Of a DNA stretch of 64,000 nt, positions 37,519 to 45,948 are shown in pieces. Each line of letters opens with the position of its first letter. Within the stretch, counting starts at the first letter, position 1. The notes under the pieces were generated by a model. That model had not been told where the DNA came from. It saw only the letters and a list, made by a program, of their open reading frames with translations, and did no database searches. The stretch is from the NCBI RefSeq assembly GCF_003003795.1, contig NZ_PVWK01000098.1:86951-150950 (forward strand). The letters run 5' to 3'. The stretch is from Stenomitos frigidus ULC18 (GTDB lineage: Bacteria > Cyanobacteriota > Cyanobacteriia > Leptolyngbyales > Leptolyngbyaceae). The position numbers and the translations under genes were made by a program.

Positions 37519-37658
37519 AGCCCGAGTTTTGCGGGGCGCTTCTCTACAATCTGTCTGATGCCCTTAGAGTGCTCTAGAAAGGCTTTAAGTCTGTTGCGTT
37601 ATCAGTTCCAACCTCACACACAAACGCTTTTACTTCATTACCGATCGCTGATAACTTT

Positions 37659-38492
37659 ATGGCAACCCTAATTCATCCAACGGCTGTGATTCATCCTGGT
37701 GCTGACTTGCACCCGACGGTGCAGGTGGGTGCATATGCTGTGATTGGAGCACGGGTCAAAGTTGGTCCAGAGACGACTATCGGTCCTCATGTTGTCCTTG
37801 ACGGCTGGACAGAAATCGGTGCCAGAACGCGCATTTTTCCAAGTGCCACGATTGGTTCAGAGCCACAAGACTTGAAATACGACGGCTCGGAAGGATTGGT
37901 CAGCATTGGGGATGATAATTACATCCGTGAATATGTCACCATTAACCGGCCTACCTTTGAAAAGGAGGCAACGATCGTCGGTAATGGCAATTTATTGATG
38001 GCATACGTCCATGTTGGGCACAACTGCGTCATCGAAGATCAGGTGGTCATCTCGAATGCGGTGGCGCTCTCAGGCTATGTGCACATTGAATCAAAAGCTC
38101 GTTTGAGCGGTGTGTTTGGTGTACATCAATTTGTCCATATTGGGCGACATGCCATGGTTGGTGGGATGAGCCGCATCAATCGCGACGTCCCCCCCTATAC
38201 GCTTGTTGAAGGCAATCCGGCAAAGGTGCGATCGCTCAATCTGGTTGGTCTCAAACGCGCAGGCTTTGTCGATGCTACAGGCGGCCAGACATTTCTGGCG
38301 CTGAAGCAAGCCTTTCGCATCCTTTACCGCTCTGGGCTAACCCTTAAAGAAGCGTTGGAGAAGCTGGATCTACTGCCTTATGACGAGCATGTGCAGCACC
38401 TCCAGCGGTTTCTACAGCTTTCTCAGCAGTCAGGGAGACGCGGACCTATTCCCGGTAGACGGGTAGGAACGCCAGGTGACGATGATGACTGA
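37659..38492 (+). CDS. lpxA: UDP-N-acetylglucosamine acyltransferase
   Basis: LpxA adds the first 3-hydroxyacyl chain to UDP-GlcNAc. The 277-residue protein is a left-handed beta-helix of hexapeptide repeats up to about residue 185, with HVGHNC containing the catalytic His and the GVHQFVHIGRHAMVGG segment typical of LpxA, then a C-terminal helical domain. The extreme C-terminus (PGRRVGTPGDDDD) is unconserved. It overlaps lpxB by 17 bp, or 11 if lpxB starts at the ATG. Confidence 0.95.
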   Translation: MATLIHPTAVIHPGADLHPTVQVGAYAVIGARVKVGPETTIGPHVVLDGWTEIGARTRIFPSATIGSEPQDLKYDGSEGLVSIGDDNYIREYVTINRPTFEKEATIVGNGNLLMAYVHVGHNCVIEDQVVISNAVALSGYVHIESKARLSGVFGVHQFVHIGRHAMVGGMSRINRDVPPYTLVEGNPAKVRSLNLVGLKRAGFVDATGGQTFLALKQAFRILYRSGLTLKEALEKLDLLPYDEHVQHLQRFLQLSQQSGRRGPIPGRRVGTPGDDDD

Positions 38493-39852
38493 GCCAAGGA
38501 ATGAAACAGACGAGCCGGGAAGTGGGGACGTGGATCAAGACTTAGCCCTTTCTAGCTCAGCGGTGAATCAGAGCCCAGCGGTGAATCAGGCCTCTCGCAC
38601 GGTTCGGATTTTTATCAGCACGGGCGAGGTTTCTGGCGATCTCCAGGGTTCGCTGTTGATTCAAGCCCTGAAACGTCAATCGGAACACAGGGGGCTCACG
38701 CTAGAACTGCTGGCAATGGGTGGCGATCGCATGGCAGCGGCAGGTGCAACGTTGTTAGCCCATACCAGCGCGATCGGGTCAATGGGCATTTTTGAATCAC
38801 TCCCGTTTGTCTTACCCACCCTGCGGGTGCAGCGTCAAGCCAAGCAGTACTTACAGCAGTACCCACCGGATTTGGTCGTCTTGATCGACTACATGGGCCC
38901 CAATCTGGCGTTCTGTGAGTATTTTCCAGAGCGCTTTCCGGATGCACCGATCGTCTACTATATTGCACCACAAGAATGGGTTTGGGGCGATCGGTGGCCG
39001 TGGGGGGTCAAGCTGTTTCGGTCTGATCTGGTGGTCAAAGCGACAAAGCGGATTCTGGCAATTTTTCCTGGAGAAGCTAGCTATTTCCGCCGTAAGGGCG
39101 GACAGGTTGCCTGGGTCGGACACCCGTTGCTCGATCGCATGCAAGGTGCTCTGAACCGAGAAAGCGCTCGTTTGGCTCTGGGGATATCGTCTGATCAGGT
39201 CGCGATCGTGCTGTTGCCAGCGTCTCGGCAGCAGGAGTTAAAGTATCTGATGCCAGTCATGTTTGAAGCGGCACGGCAAATTCAAGCGAAATTACCTGAG
39301 GTTCACTTTTGGATTCCGCTCGCGTTGACCAAGTATCGTGCGCTGATTGAGCAAGCGATTCAGCGCTACGGCTTGCAGGCAACGATCCTGGCAGAACCAC
39401 AGGCCGCAGCCAATGACTCAGCAGCGACATCGCTCACACTCCAGGCGATCGCGGCGGCCGATTTAGCGATTACAAAATCAGGCACCGTCAATCTAGAGAT
39501 TGCTCTGCTGAATGTGCCTCAAGTGGTGATGTATAAGGTGAATCCAGTGACTGCCTGGATTTTAGACCGTTTGCTCAAAATTTCCGTACCCTTTGTCTCA
39601 CCACCTAATTTGGTAGAGATGCGCTCGATCGTGCCTGAATTTTTGCAAGACGAGGCAACCCCTGAAAACCTTGTCCAGGCATCGCTTGCACTGCTGCTTG
39701 ACGCTAACAGCCGTGAGACGATGCTAGCTGGCTACCAAGAAATGCGTCGATCGCTGGGTGAGGCTGGTGTCTGTGATCGAGCGGCTCAAGAAATACTCAA
39801 CCTGGTTGTCGATCAAACTGTCGTCTTAGCATCCAACGAAACTAATCAGTAG
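38476..39852 (+). CDS. lpxB: Lipid A disaccharide synthase
   Basis: LpxB joins UDP-diacylglucosamine and lipid X to form the lipid A disaccharide. The 458-residue protein has ISTGEVSGDLQGSLL, MGGDRMAAAGA, YYIAPQEWVWG, VGHPLLDR, LLPASRQQELKYL and the donor-site segment KSGTVNLEIALLNVPQVVMYK. A roughly 35-residue N-terminal extension precedes the core. The frame opens at GTG 38476; the ATG at 38482 or 38485 is the more probable start. It closes the bamA-lpxC-fabZ-lpxA-lpxB block. Confidence 0.95.
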   Translation: MTMMTEPRNETDEPGSGDVDQDLALSSSAVNQSPAVNQASRTVRIFISTGEVSGDLQGSLLIQALKRQSEHRGLTLELLAMGGDRMAAAGATLLAHTSAIGSMGIFESLPFVLPTLRVQRQAKQYLQQYPPDLVVLIDYMGPNLAFCEYFPERFPDAPIVYYIAPQEWVWGDRWPWGVKLFRSDLVVKATKRILAIFPGEASYFRRKGGQVAWVGHPLLDRMQGALNRESARLALGISSDQVAIVLLPASRQQELKYLMPVMFEAARQIQAKLPEVHFWIPLALTKYRALIEQAIQRYGLQATILAEPQAAANDSAATSLTLQAIAAADLAITKSGTVNLEIALLNVPQVVMYKVNPVTAWILDRLLKISVPFVSPPNLVEMRSIVPEFLQDEATPENLVQASLALLLDANSRETMLAGYQEMRRSLGEAGVCDRAAQEILNLVVDQTVVLASNETNQ

Positions 39853-40337
39853 ATAGCCACCACTATTAGCAACAAGGGTTTGGAGACGTTGTTCCCAGGC
39901 TTGGAATTCCACCGCCTCAACCCCTGAAAGCATCTTTCATTTAATCGGTCTGTTCCCCCAATCTCAGGGCCAGCGAACTCCAACCGCTTTTGACTCCGTT
40001 CAAAGGGTGACTACGGCAACTAGCTGTAGAGATATTTTTTGCCATGAAGTATAGCCATAGCCATACTGGTTAGGACGGGGTGCAGGGGTGGAACCCCTGG
40101 CTGGGGGCACGCCCCCACTCCCCCTTTGATCCCAATGTCCTAAGCTTTGTGGCAACAGCTATAAAAGCAAAATCACTGACGTAGCGCTCACATCTATCCC
40201 TACGACTGATCGTATTTGCAGGAAGAACTGTCTAAATCGATATGGGTTTGTGTTTTCGCGGCTTTTACTTCTCTCTCACTGAGTATTGAAAGGGATGTCG
40301 TTCCATAGCGGCGTTTTCGCACACTCCTCTTCGTCCA
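39853..40337. other. Intergenic region with a repeat element
   Basis: After lpxB no gene is supported up to the efflux pump remnant. The stretch holds MITE-like repeat copy 2 (40050-40163). The rest shows nothing recognisable. Confidence 0.5.
40050..40163 (-). repeat. MITE-like dispersed repeat, copy 2 of 3
   Basis: About 114 bp, inverted relative to copy 1 and almost identical to it over the central 90 bp. Its ends are the best preserved of the three: TATAGC at both termini when read inward, with TTAGGAC inner arms. It contains the two GGGGGC.../...GCCCCC and CAGGGG/CCCCTG hairpins. Read on the minus strand, its order matches copy 1. Confidence 0.87.
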
Positions 40338-41111
40338 TTGCGCCCTCTCCTCACCCTCACGAACCTCTCTTCACTCTTGATCCGGCGTCCGCTCATGACT
40401 ACGCTCATCATGGTGGGTGTGCTGATCTTTGGACTGATGAGCTATCGCTTGCTCCCGGTCAGCGATTTACCAAACGTGGACTATCCAACCATCCAGGTGT
40501 CGGCAAGTTTACCTGGAGCAAACAAACCCCAAAACGATGGCTGCATCCGTTGCAACACCTCTAGAGCAGCAGTTTTCTAGCATTGCGGGCATCAGTTCGA
40601 TGAATTCGACCAGTTCGCTGGGGCAATCGCAAATTACGCTGCAGTTCGATCTAAGTCGGGATATTGATGGTGCGGCGCAGGATGTGCAGGCAGCGATCGC
40701 CGCCGCCGCCAGACATATCTATGCGTTCGTTGGCATCATCTTGCTCATCGGCATTGTGAAGAAGAACGGGATGATGATGATCGACTTTGCGGTGGAAGCG
40801 CGGAAGGAGGGCAAAAGCGCTCATGATGCCATTTACGAAGCCTGTTTGGTACGGTTTCGCCCCATTATGATGACAACGATGGCAGCGTTGATGGAACGTT
40901 GCCGATCGCTCTTGGTTTGGGTGCTGGAGCCGATGTCCGCCGACCACTCGGTTTAGCGGTCGTTGGTGGTTTAGTATTCTCGCAGTTTCTCACCCTGTTC
41001 TTAACGCCTGTGTTCTATACCTACGTTGAGTCCTGGCAAGATAAGTTCTCCAAACGTCGCTGGCGCAAAGGTCAGGCCAAGCCAGAAACCGCAAAAGCCC
41101 CAGTGGCATAG
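40338..41111 (+). pseudogene. RND efflux pump permease, collapsed remnant
   Basis: The first part ([20 protein letters not shown], then [20 protein letters not shown]) is the N-terminus of an AcrB/MdtC-type RND permease. A frameshift near 40525 leads into the next section ([20 protein letters not shown] ... [10 protein letters not shown]). At about 40710 this passes directly into the C-terminal part ([20 protein letters not shown]), so some 800 residues of the roughly 1,050 are missing. A one-base loss near 40893 splits MTTMAALM from [20 protein letters not shown]. The product cannot work as a pump. Confidence 0.92.
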
Positions 41112-41134
41112 TTTATGGCACCCTTTGCAAGGCA

Positions 41135-41180
41135 GCCATTTTTGCAAGGACGTTACATCTAACGTCCTTGCAAAAATGGC
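41135..41180. repeat. Perfect 21-bp inverted repeat
   Basis: GCCATTTTTGCAAGGACGTTA (41135-41155) and its exact complement (41160-41180) flank a CATC loop. It lies between the efflux remnant and the stop of the regulator gene, which converge. The T and A runs are on the wrong sides for a standard terminator, although a very stable hairpin may still stop transcription. Confidence 0.8.
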
Positions 41181-41184
41181 TAAT

Positions 41185-41688
41185 TTAGTAAACCTCATAG
41201 CGAAACGACGCCTTCTCTGCCACCAAAGTCAAGTGCTTTGAACTGGCACGGGTAGGAGCATAAACGCCCTTCTCCCATTCGCTCACTGTTTGTTGACGAA
41301 CGCCTAATTCTCTAGCCATATCTGCTTGCGTTAACCCCATATGTAGCCGCAACGCACGGATGAGCTCACTATTCCACTGCAACGTATCGTCAAGGCACTG
41401 CACTCTATAGACTTGAGGTGGTTTGGAAAAGGTAACCTGCTCGTTATCCAGTTCGATCGCCTCAACCAGATAACCTGCCGACATCCAGGCAGTGGCTTGC
41501 AGTGCGCCCTGACTACGATTGCTCCACCAACCACGTTTGCTACGAGCAGAGGGTGGCAAGCCTTCACCCAACAGGGCTTCGATTTCGGCAAACGTCAGGG
41601 TGATTTGTAATTGATCGCTCTGACGCAACACGTCTAACAAGGGCTGATATTTACTTCCACCTTGTTTAGTTCCATCTTGACTAGACAT
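41185..41688 (-). CDS. XRE-type HTH regulator with DUF7662-like domain
   Basis: From the ATG at 41688 (MSSQDGTKQGGSKYQPLLDV) it has 167 residues; the longer frame to 41916 adds unconserved sequence and crosses the probable promoter. Residues about 12-85 resemble the DUF7662 domain (LTFAEIEALLGEGLPPSARSKRGWWSNR, then AWMSAGYLVEAIELDNEQVTFS). Residues about 110-167 are an XRE helix-turn-helix (LRLHMGLTQADMARELGVRQQTVSEWEKG). It is probably a DNA-binding regulator, perhaps of itself, given the palindrome directly upstream. Confidence 0.82.
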   Translation of the reverse strand: MSSQDGTKQGGSKYQPLLDVLRQSDQLQITLTFAEIEALLGEGLPPSARSKRGWWSNRSQGALQATAWMSAGYLVEAIELDNEQVTFSKPPQVYRVQCLDDTLQWNSELIRALRLHMGLTQADMARELGVRQQTVSEWEKGVYAPTRASSKHLTLVAEKASFRYEVY

Positions 41689-41691
41689 TTT

Positions 41692-41705
41692 ACACGCCAG
41701 CGTGT
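41692..41705. promoter_or_regulatory. Palindromic operator candidate before the HTH gene
   Basis: ACACGC-CA-GCGTGT, a perfect 6-bp dyad with a 2-base centre, lies 4-17 bases upstream of the regulator ATG, beside an ATTATA segment that could be its -10 box. Position and symmetry suit autoregulation by the XRE protein. Inference only. Confidence 0.4.
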
Positions 41706-42033
41706 TATAATTGAGGGCTTGATCGAACGCGATCGCCCCATTATAGATGTCTTCAAAGTCGCCGCGAGAGAAGTTGCGGAAGTGGGGTAGATACCAATGA
41801 ATCTTTGTTAAACCTGTTGGGAAATAGCGATCAAAATCGCTGAAATGCTTACACAGACTGGATTTCAAAGATTTTGAATGAAAATCGCTGAAACGCTTGC
41901 TAGTCATTGGTTTCAAGATTGTTTAGGCTTATTACCCAACAACTCTGTTCTATCGCTCAGGTTGATAGAGTCAGTTCCAAAGCCTATTAGTGAATAGACA
42001 AAGGGTAGTGCTTTTTCGTAAAGGACAGATAAA

Positions 42034-42177
42034 ATGGGCGAAAATTGTTCTTTGTATCCCTCATGTCAAGTATTCCTCTCTTCCGGCGTTGTCCCAACTG
42101 TTGTGGCTGACAAAGGGACCAAGCGGTGGGTGTGGTTGGCGCTTGATGTTGGGACGCGTGAGCTTTTCATTGCTTGA
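42034..42177 (+). pseudogene. IS1-like transposase remnant
   Basis: A short frame ending VADKGTKRWVWLALDVGTRE then a premature TGA (42175-42177). The RWVWLALDVGTRE block is typical of the catalytic region of IS1-family transposases in cyanobacteria. Everything downstream of it is lost and the upstream part is degenerate. A relic only. Confidence 0.65.
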
Positions 42178-42337
42178 CCGACTGTACAGCCATTTTCTGA
42201 GGGGCAAAGCCTACTTTAAATACACTTCCTGTGTAATACGCTACCTAGAAATATTATTTCCTTGAAGATCGGTCAAACTTTTACTGAACCCATCGGCGGC
42301 TGGGCATAGATAAAGTAGACGAACGCATGCCAAACCT

Positions 42338-42873
42338 ATGATTTCCTGGAACATTTCGCCGTTAGAACCAGATTGGAGCCGTGAGCAAGCTCTCCAGTGG
42401 TGGGATCCGGCGCGACGACTGCTTAAAACAATACGCAACTATCAAACTTGGCAAGGGCGCGGTGGGGTGCTGGGTTACTTTTTTACCAAGTATTACGTCG
42501 CACAGCACCGCTTTTGGAGTGCTGTCACAGGCGCAGACATTCCACTTAACTGCCGCATTCAAGGCGGGCTAGTGATGCCCATCCAAATGGGATTGTCATT
42601 CATCCAGAAGCGGTAATTGGACCTAACTGCCTGATTTTTCAGCAAGTCACGATCGTGTCAGCAGTGACCATCGGCAGCAATGTCGCGATCGGCAGTGGTG
42701 CGAAGATTATCCGTCCGGTCTCCATCGGCAATGGGGCTCAAATTGGCGCTAATGCTGTAGTACTGAGTGATGTGCCGGCCAATGCCTCCGCAGTCGGCAT
42801 TCCAGCAAAGGTGATTGTCAAAGCAGCCGTTACTAGATGTATTGCCAAAACGTACAGTGATCGGGTTGCTTGA
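42338..42873 (+). pseudogene. Serine O-acetyltransferase-like, frameshifted
   Basis: The first frame (MISWNISPLEPDWSREQALQ ... IPLNCRIQGGLVMP) and the second (HPNGIVIHPEAVIGPNCLIF, then IGSNVAIGSGAKIIRPVSIG) together make one left-handed beta-helix acetyltransferase of the serine acetyltransferase type. One base appears to be missing after ATGCCC near 42581, changing MPHPNG to MPIQMG. A few residues may also be missing after FQQVTI. It could be a young pseudogene or a sequencing error. The enzyme would make O-acetylserine for cysteine synthesis or acetylate a sugar. Confidence 0.8.
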
Positions 42874-42986
42874 TTCCTGTAGGCTGATTGGTTGCCGCTA
42901 ACCCGATTGCTGCTAACCCGATTAGAGACATCGCTACACTGGAAAACCGCGATCGTCTTATCGGCTAGTGCGCTGTCATCTTGCTT

Positions 42987-43022
42987 AGCGACACGAACAC
43001 CATTCTTCGTGTCGCTTGTTTT
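42987..43022 (+). terminator. Rho-independent terminator
   Basis: A perfect 11-bp stem AGCGACACGAA/TTCGTGTCGCT with an 8-base loop, followed by TGTTTT. It lies between the convergent acetyltransferase remnant and the phosphoribulokinase-like gene. Confidence 0.88.
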
Positions 43023-43033
43023 GGAGAGGCCGC

Positions 43034-43972
43034 TTAGCGGAGTTGGGTCGCCTTCAACACGTGATACGCAATTAATAGTTGCGTTAGTGCTAGAGGGTAG
43101 CTCTGTAGCGTTTCGCCAGTGGTGCCGGTCACTTTACCCAGTTCTGGGTTTGTTGAGCGATCGCAGGCTGCAAGCAAATGGGGAATGTCACCACAAATAA
43201 ACTTCTCCAGATTGGTCACTTGCTCACTGGTCGCATTACCATCAATCTCTAACACATCGACCGGTTTCCCCATATCTCGATCCAAGCCCAGACGAATCGC
43301 AGAGTCAGAGTGCGTCGCATTGGTCGTGACCACTTGAGTGAGATCAGGGTGAGGAATATTGGGTCGCAGGACAAGACGAACGTTAAGATTGCCATTGCCT
43401 TCGCTGGCGTGTCCAGGAGTCGGGTAGAAGCTGACTACCAGATCTGCCCACTGTCGTTGGGGGCGAATATACGCATCAGAATCGGGTTCGCGCTTAAGCA
43501 TTTCTGCCCGCACTTGCTCTTCTGTGTAGCCACGCTTTTGGGTGTCTCGCTTGATCTTCCACTGTGCCCGCAGTTCCTCTGGCGGGGCAAGATAAACTTT
43601 GACGTCGTAAGCGGCACGGACACCACGCGTGGAGTACCCTAGCAGCCCCTCAGCGACCACAAACTTATTGGGCTTAATGTATTCCGGCGCGTCAAACGTC
43701 CCAGTCTTGTGGTTGTAGATGGGTTTGAGGATCGGCTGCCCGGTGCGGAGCTGGGACAAATGCTGTTGCATGATATCGAGATAGTTGCAATCTGGATGCA
43801 GTGCTGTGATACCTAGTTCAGCACGCTGCTTGCGATCGTACCGATGATAATCATCCGTGCAAATGACGGTCACGTTTTCAGGCCCCAGAAATTGGGCAAT
43901 ACCTTTGGTGAGTGTAGTTTTGCCAGCAGCGCTATCACCAACAATGCCAAGCATAATCGGGCGATCGGTCAT
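43034..43972 (-). CDS. Phosphoribulokinase/uridine kinase family paralogue
   Basis: A 312-residue P-loop kinase. The Walker A motif is GIVGDSAAGKTT (9-20), followed by CTDDYHRYDRKQRAELG, HPDCNYLDIMQQHL, KPIYNHKTGTFDAPEYIKPN and VVAEGLLGY, all typical of phosphoribulokinase-like proteins. It differs from the canonical Calvin-cycle enzyme of cyanobacteria, whose P-loop reads GDSGCGKST, and lacks its cysteine there, so it is probably a second paralogue with a different substrate or regulation. No Calvin-cycle genes adjoin it. Confidence 0.85.
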   Translation of the reverse strand: MTDRPIMLGIVGDSAAGKTTLTKGIAQFLGPENVTVICTDDYHRYDRKQRAELGITALHPDCNYLDIMQQHLSQLRTGQPILKPIYNHKTGTFDAPEYIKPNKFVVAEGLLGYSTRGVRAAYDVKVYLAPPEELRAQWKIKRDTQKRGYTEEQVRAEMLKREPDSDAYIRPQRQWADLVVSFYPTPGHASEGNGNLNVRLVLRPNIPHPDLTQVVTTNATHSDSAIRLGLDRDMGKPVDVLEIDGNATSEQVTNLEKFICGDIPHLLAACDRSTNPELGKVTGTTGETLQSYPLALTQLLIAYHVLKATQLR

Positions 43973-44473
43973 GATTCCTCCAGTACGAGCCGTTTAGTAA
44001 CGGTTTTGACGAATTTGGCTTATTTTAAGTAGGGAGTGGGAAAAGATGCAATCAAAGGCACCTCCAAGCTGCAAAGTTCAACAATGAAGTTGTCAATGTA
44101 GATAGTGCTGCAAAAAGAAATAAAAGCAACTCGTTGATTGCCTTCATATCCAAACCGAAACTTTAAGTCTTCAGGCTTTCATCTATTATCAGTAATGCTG
44201 AGCACCTAAAATCTTTATTAAGAATTGTTCTGCTATTCTGTGTGTCTAGAGCAAACACATACTAGCTGTCGCCATAGAGCTTAGGACATTGGGATCAAAG
44301 GTTTGTGGGGGGCAATGCCCCCAGCCAGGGGTTCCATCCCTGCACCCCGCCCTAACCCAGGTGGCTATTGCCATACATCCAAAAGCAACGCTTTCGATAG
44401 CGTCTTTTGGGGCAGAACGGCTCAATAAACGTGCCAAATTTCACTTGTTATCCCTTGCACTTACGGAATCCCC
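43973..44473. other. Intergenic region with a repeat element
   Basis: No gene is supported. The stretch separates the divergent kinase-like gene and comB and holds the third copy of the MITE-like repeat (44263-44375). The AT-rich part near 44140-44230 may contain promoters. Confidence 0.45.
44263..44375 (+). repeat. MITE-like dispersed repeat, copy 3 of 3
   Basis: About 113 bp, the most diverged copy. It keeps CTTAGGACATTGGGATCAAAG, the GGGGGGCAATGCCCCC hairpin, the CAGGGGTTCC segment and the GCCCTAACC inner arm, but its outer ends (TAGCTGTCGCCATAG; GGTGGCTATTGCCATA) have drifted. Same orientation as copy 1. Confidence 0.82.
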
Positions 44474-45208
44474 ATGAAAGTATTTGTTTTTCATACGCCT
44501 GAATCAACACCGACAAAAATGGTTGCTGATTGCGCGATCGCAGTTGACGTGTTAAGAGCCACCAGCACGATCGCGACGGCTCTGGGATCGGGTGCAGAAG
44601 CGGTGCAGGCGTTTAGCGACTTAGACAAACTGCTGGCAGTCAGCGAGACATGGGCACCGGAGAAGCGGATTCGCGCTGGCGAACGGGGTGGTTCGCAGGT
44701 CGAAGGCTTTGATTTTGGCAATTCGCCCCTGGACTGTACCCCAGAGCGAGTGGGCGGTCGTCGCTTATTTATCAGCACAACCAATGGCACACGGGCACTT
44801 CAATGCATCGAAGCGGCTCCTACCGTGCTGGCAGCGGCGTTAATTAACCGTCGGGCTGTTGTGCAACATCTCATCCAGCACCAACCCGAAACGGTCTGGA
44901 TTGTCGGCTCTGGTTGGGAAGGTAGCTTTTCGCTAGAGGATACAGTGTGTGCAGGCGCGATCGTCGATGGGTTGCAAATCGAACTCGGCTGCTCGCTTGA
45001 TGACCTGGCGGGCAATGATGAGACGATCGCAGCCGTTAGCCTTTACCGTCAATGGCAAGACGATCTACTCGGCTTATTTCACCATGCCAGCCACGGCAAA
45101 CGCTTGCTGCGTCTGAACATTATTGAAGACCTGAAGTATTGCTCTCAGCAAGATGTTTTGGATGTGCTCCCGATCCAACGAGAACTGGGCGTGTTGGTCA
45201 AAGCCTAG
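44474..45208 (+). CDS. comB: 2-phosphosulfolactate phosphatase family protein
   Basis: A 244-residue protein of the ComB family, Mg-dependent acid phosphatases that yield sulfolactate in coenzyme M synthesis in archaea. Cyanobacteria carry homologues but do not make coenzyme M, so the true substrate here is uncertain. Family features include [44 protein letters not shown] and GNDETIAA. Length is normal. Confidence 0.88.
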   Translation: MKVFVFHTPESTPTKMVADCAIAVDVLRATSTIATALGSGAEAVQAFSDLDKLLAVSETWAPEKRIRAGERGGSQVEGFDFGNSPLDCTPERVGGRRLFISTTNGTRALQCIEAAPTVLAAALINRRAVVQHLIQHQPETVWIVGSGWEGSFSLEDTVCAGAIVDGLQIELGCSLDDLAGNDETIAAVSLYRQWQDDLLGLFHHASHGKRLLRLNIIEDLKYCSQQDVLDVLPIQRELGVLVKA

Positions 45209-45246
45209 CTTGCAGCGGGGAGTATGCCTGGTTTAATGGTGTTAGT

Positions 45247-45588
45247 CTACTGACTTGTCTCCTCTTGCTGTTCGCGTAGCTCTTGCAAGGCTTCGATCGT
45301 GCAGCGTAAGCGTGGACGATCCACATCTGCTAAATCTAATTGATTCCAAGGCACTCGATAGCCAATGTGAAGCTTGCGGGCTCCCAGTAACCGTAAGAAC
45401 CCCACGCCCAGCGACCAGGCAGACAGACGCTCCAGGACTGCCGTTGCACCGAGCAGGTATTCCTGAATGACCCACTCGTCACCGACTTGCTCGGCGCGGA
45501 TCTCCTCAATGAGTCCGATTCGTTGATCGGCTGCGTCATACACACAGCGTCCCAATAGCAGTTCGAGATGCCGTTCGTTGGTTGCCAT
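45247..45588 (-). CDS. PRC-barrel domain protein (second of pair)
   Basis: The ATG at 45588 has AGGAGG 6-7 bases upstream and overlaps the TAA of the previous gene (TAATG), which fixes the start and shows coupling; 113 residues result. The N-terminal half is a PRC barrel (LLLGRCVYDAADQRIGLIEE, then EEIRAEQVGDEWVIQEYLLG), a fold seen in the photosynthetic reaction centre H subunit and in RimM. Fourth and last gene of an operon with a lipoprotein, an Nramp-like transporter and another PRC protein. Function unknown. Confidence 0.78.
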   Translation of the reverse strand: MATNERHLELLLGRCVYDAADQRIGLIEEIRAEQVGDEWVIQEYLLGATAVLERLSAWSLGVGFLRLLGARKLHIGYRVPWNQLDLADVDRPRLRCTIEALQELREQQEETSQ

Positions 45589-45947
45589 TAGCGACCTCCT
45601 GGAATGCGTTTCACCACGGTTTCTCGCAACCATTGCTCATAAGCAAGCGCTGGGCTTTCCTCTGCGTCTAAATCAACTTCGACATCAATGCCAATGTCGC
45701 GGATTTTTGACCAGGGAATGCGAACTGGTTCCGATCGCTTTGCACCCCATTTGCTTTGCCATGCAGCAATCCAGCGTCCTAAGCGTGGATGCAGTCGTCG
45801 AGCCAGAGTGGTGGCTCCAGTTTCAAGGTACGCCAGTCTGGGAGGCTGATTGTCTCGCAGTTCAATGACAATGCCGTCTACTTTGCCCATCTTGCGCTGG
45901 TTGCGATCGACCAGTTGGTTATCCAAGACATCCCGAATTACGTCCAT
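45588..45947 (-). CDS. PRC-barrel domain protein (first of pair)
   Basis: A 119-residue protein with a PRC-barrel signature: VLDNQLVDRNQRKMGKVDGIVIEL, then RLAYLETGATTLARRLHP, and VRIPWSKIRDIGIDVEVDLD. It starts one base after the stop of the Nramp-like gene and its stop overlaps the next PRC gene. Both PRC proteins share the layout of a barrel followed by an amphipathic segment ending in a W/PW-x-L/I motif. They may form a pair that regulates or assists the transporter; this is inferred from the gene order only. Confidence 0.78.
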   Translation of the reverse strand: MDVIRDVLDNQLVDRNQRKMGKVDGIVIELRDNQPPRLAYLETGATTLARRLHPRLGRWIAAWQSKWGAKRSEPVRIPWSKIRDIGIDVEVDLDAEESPALAYEQWLRETVVKRIPGGR

Positions 45948-45948
45948 C

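Noticed and set aside
41990..42265. Rightward open frame of 91 codons
   Set aside because: A different frame of the IS1-like remnant region; no recognisable features.
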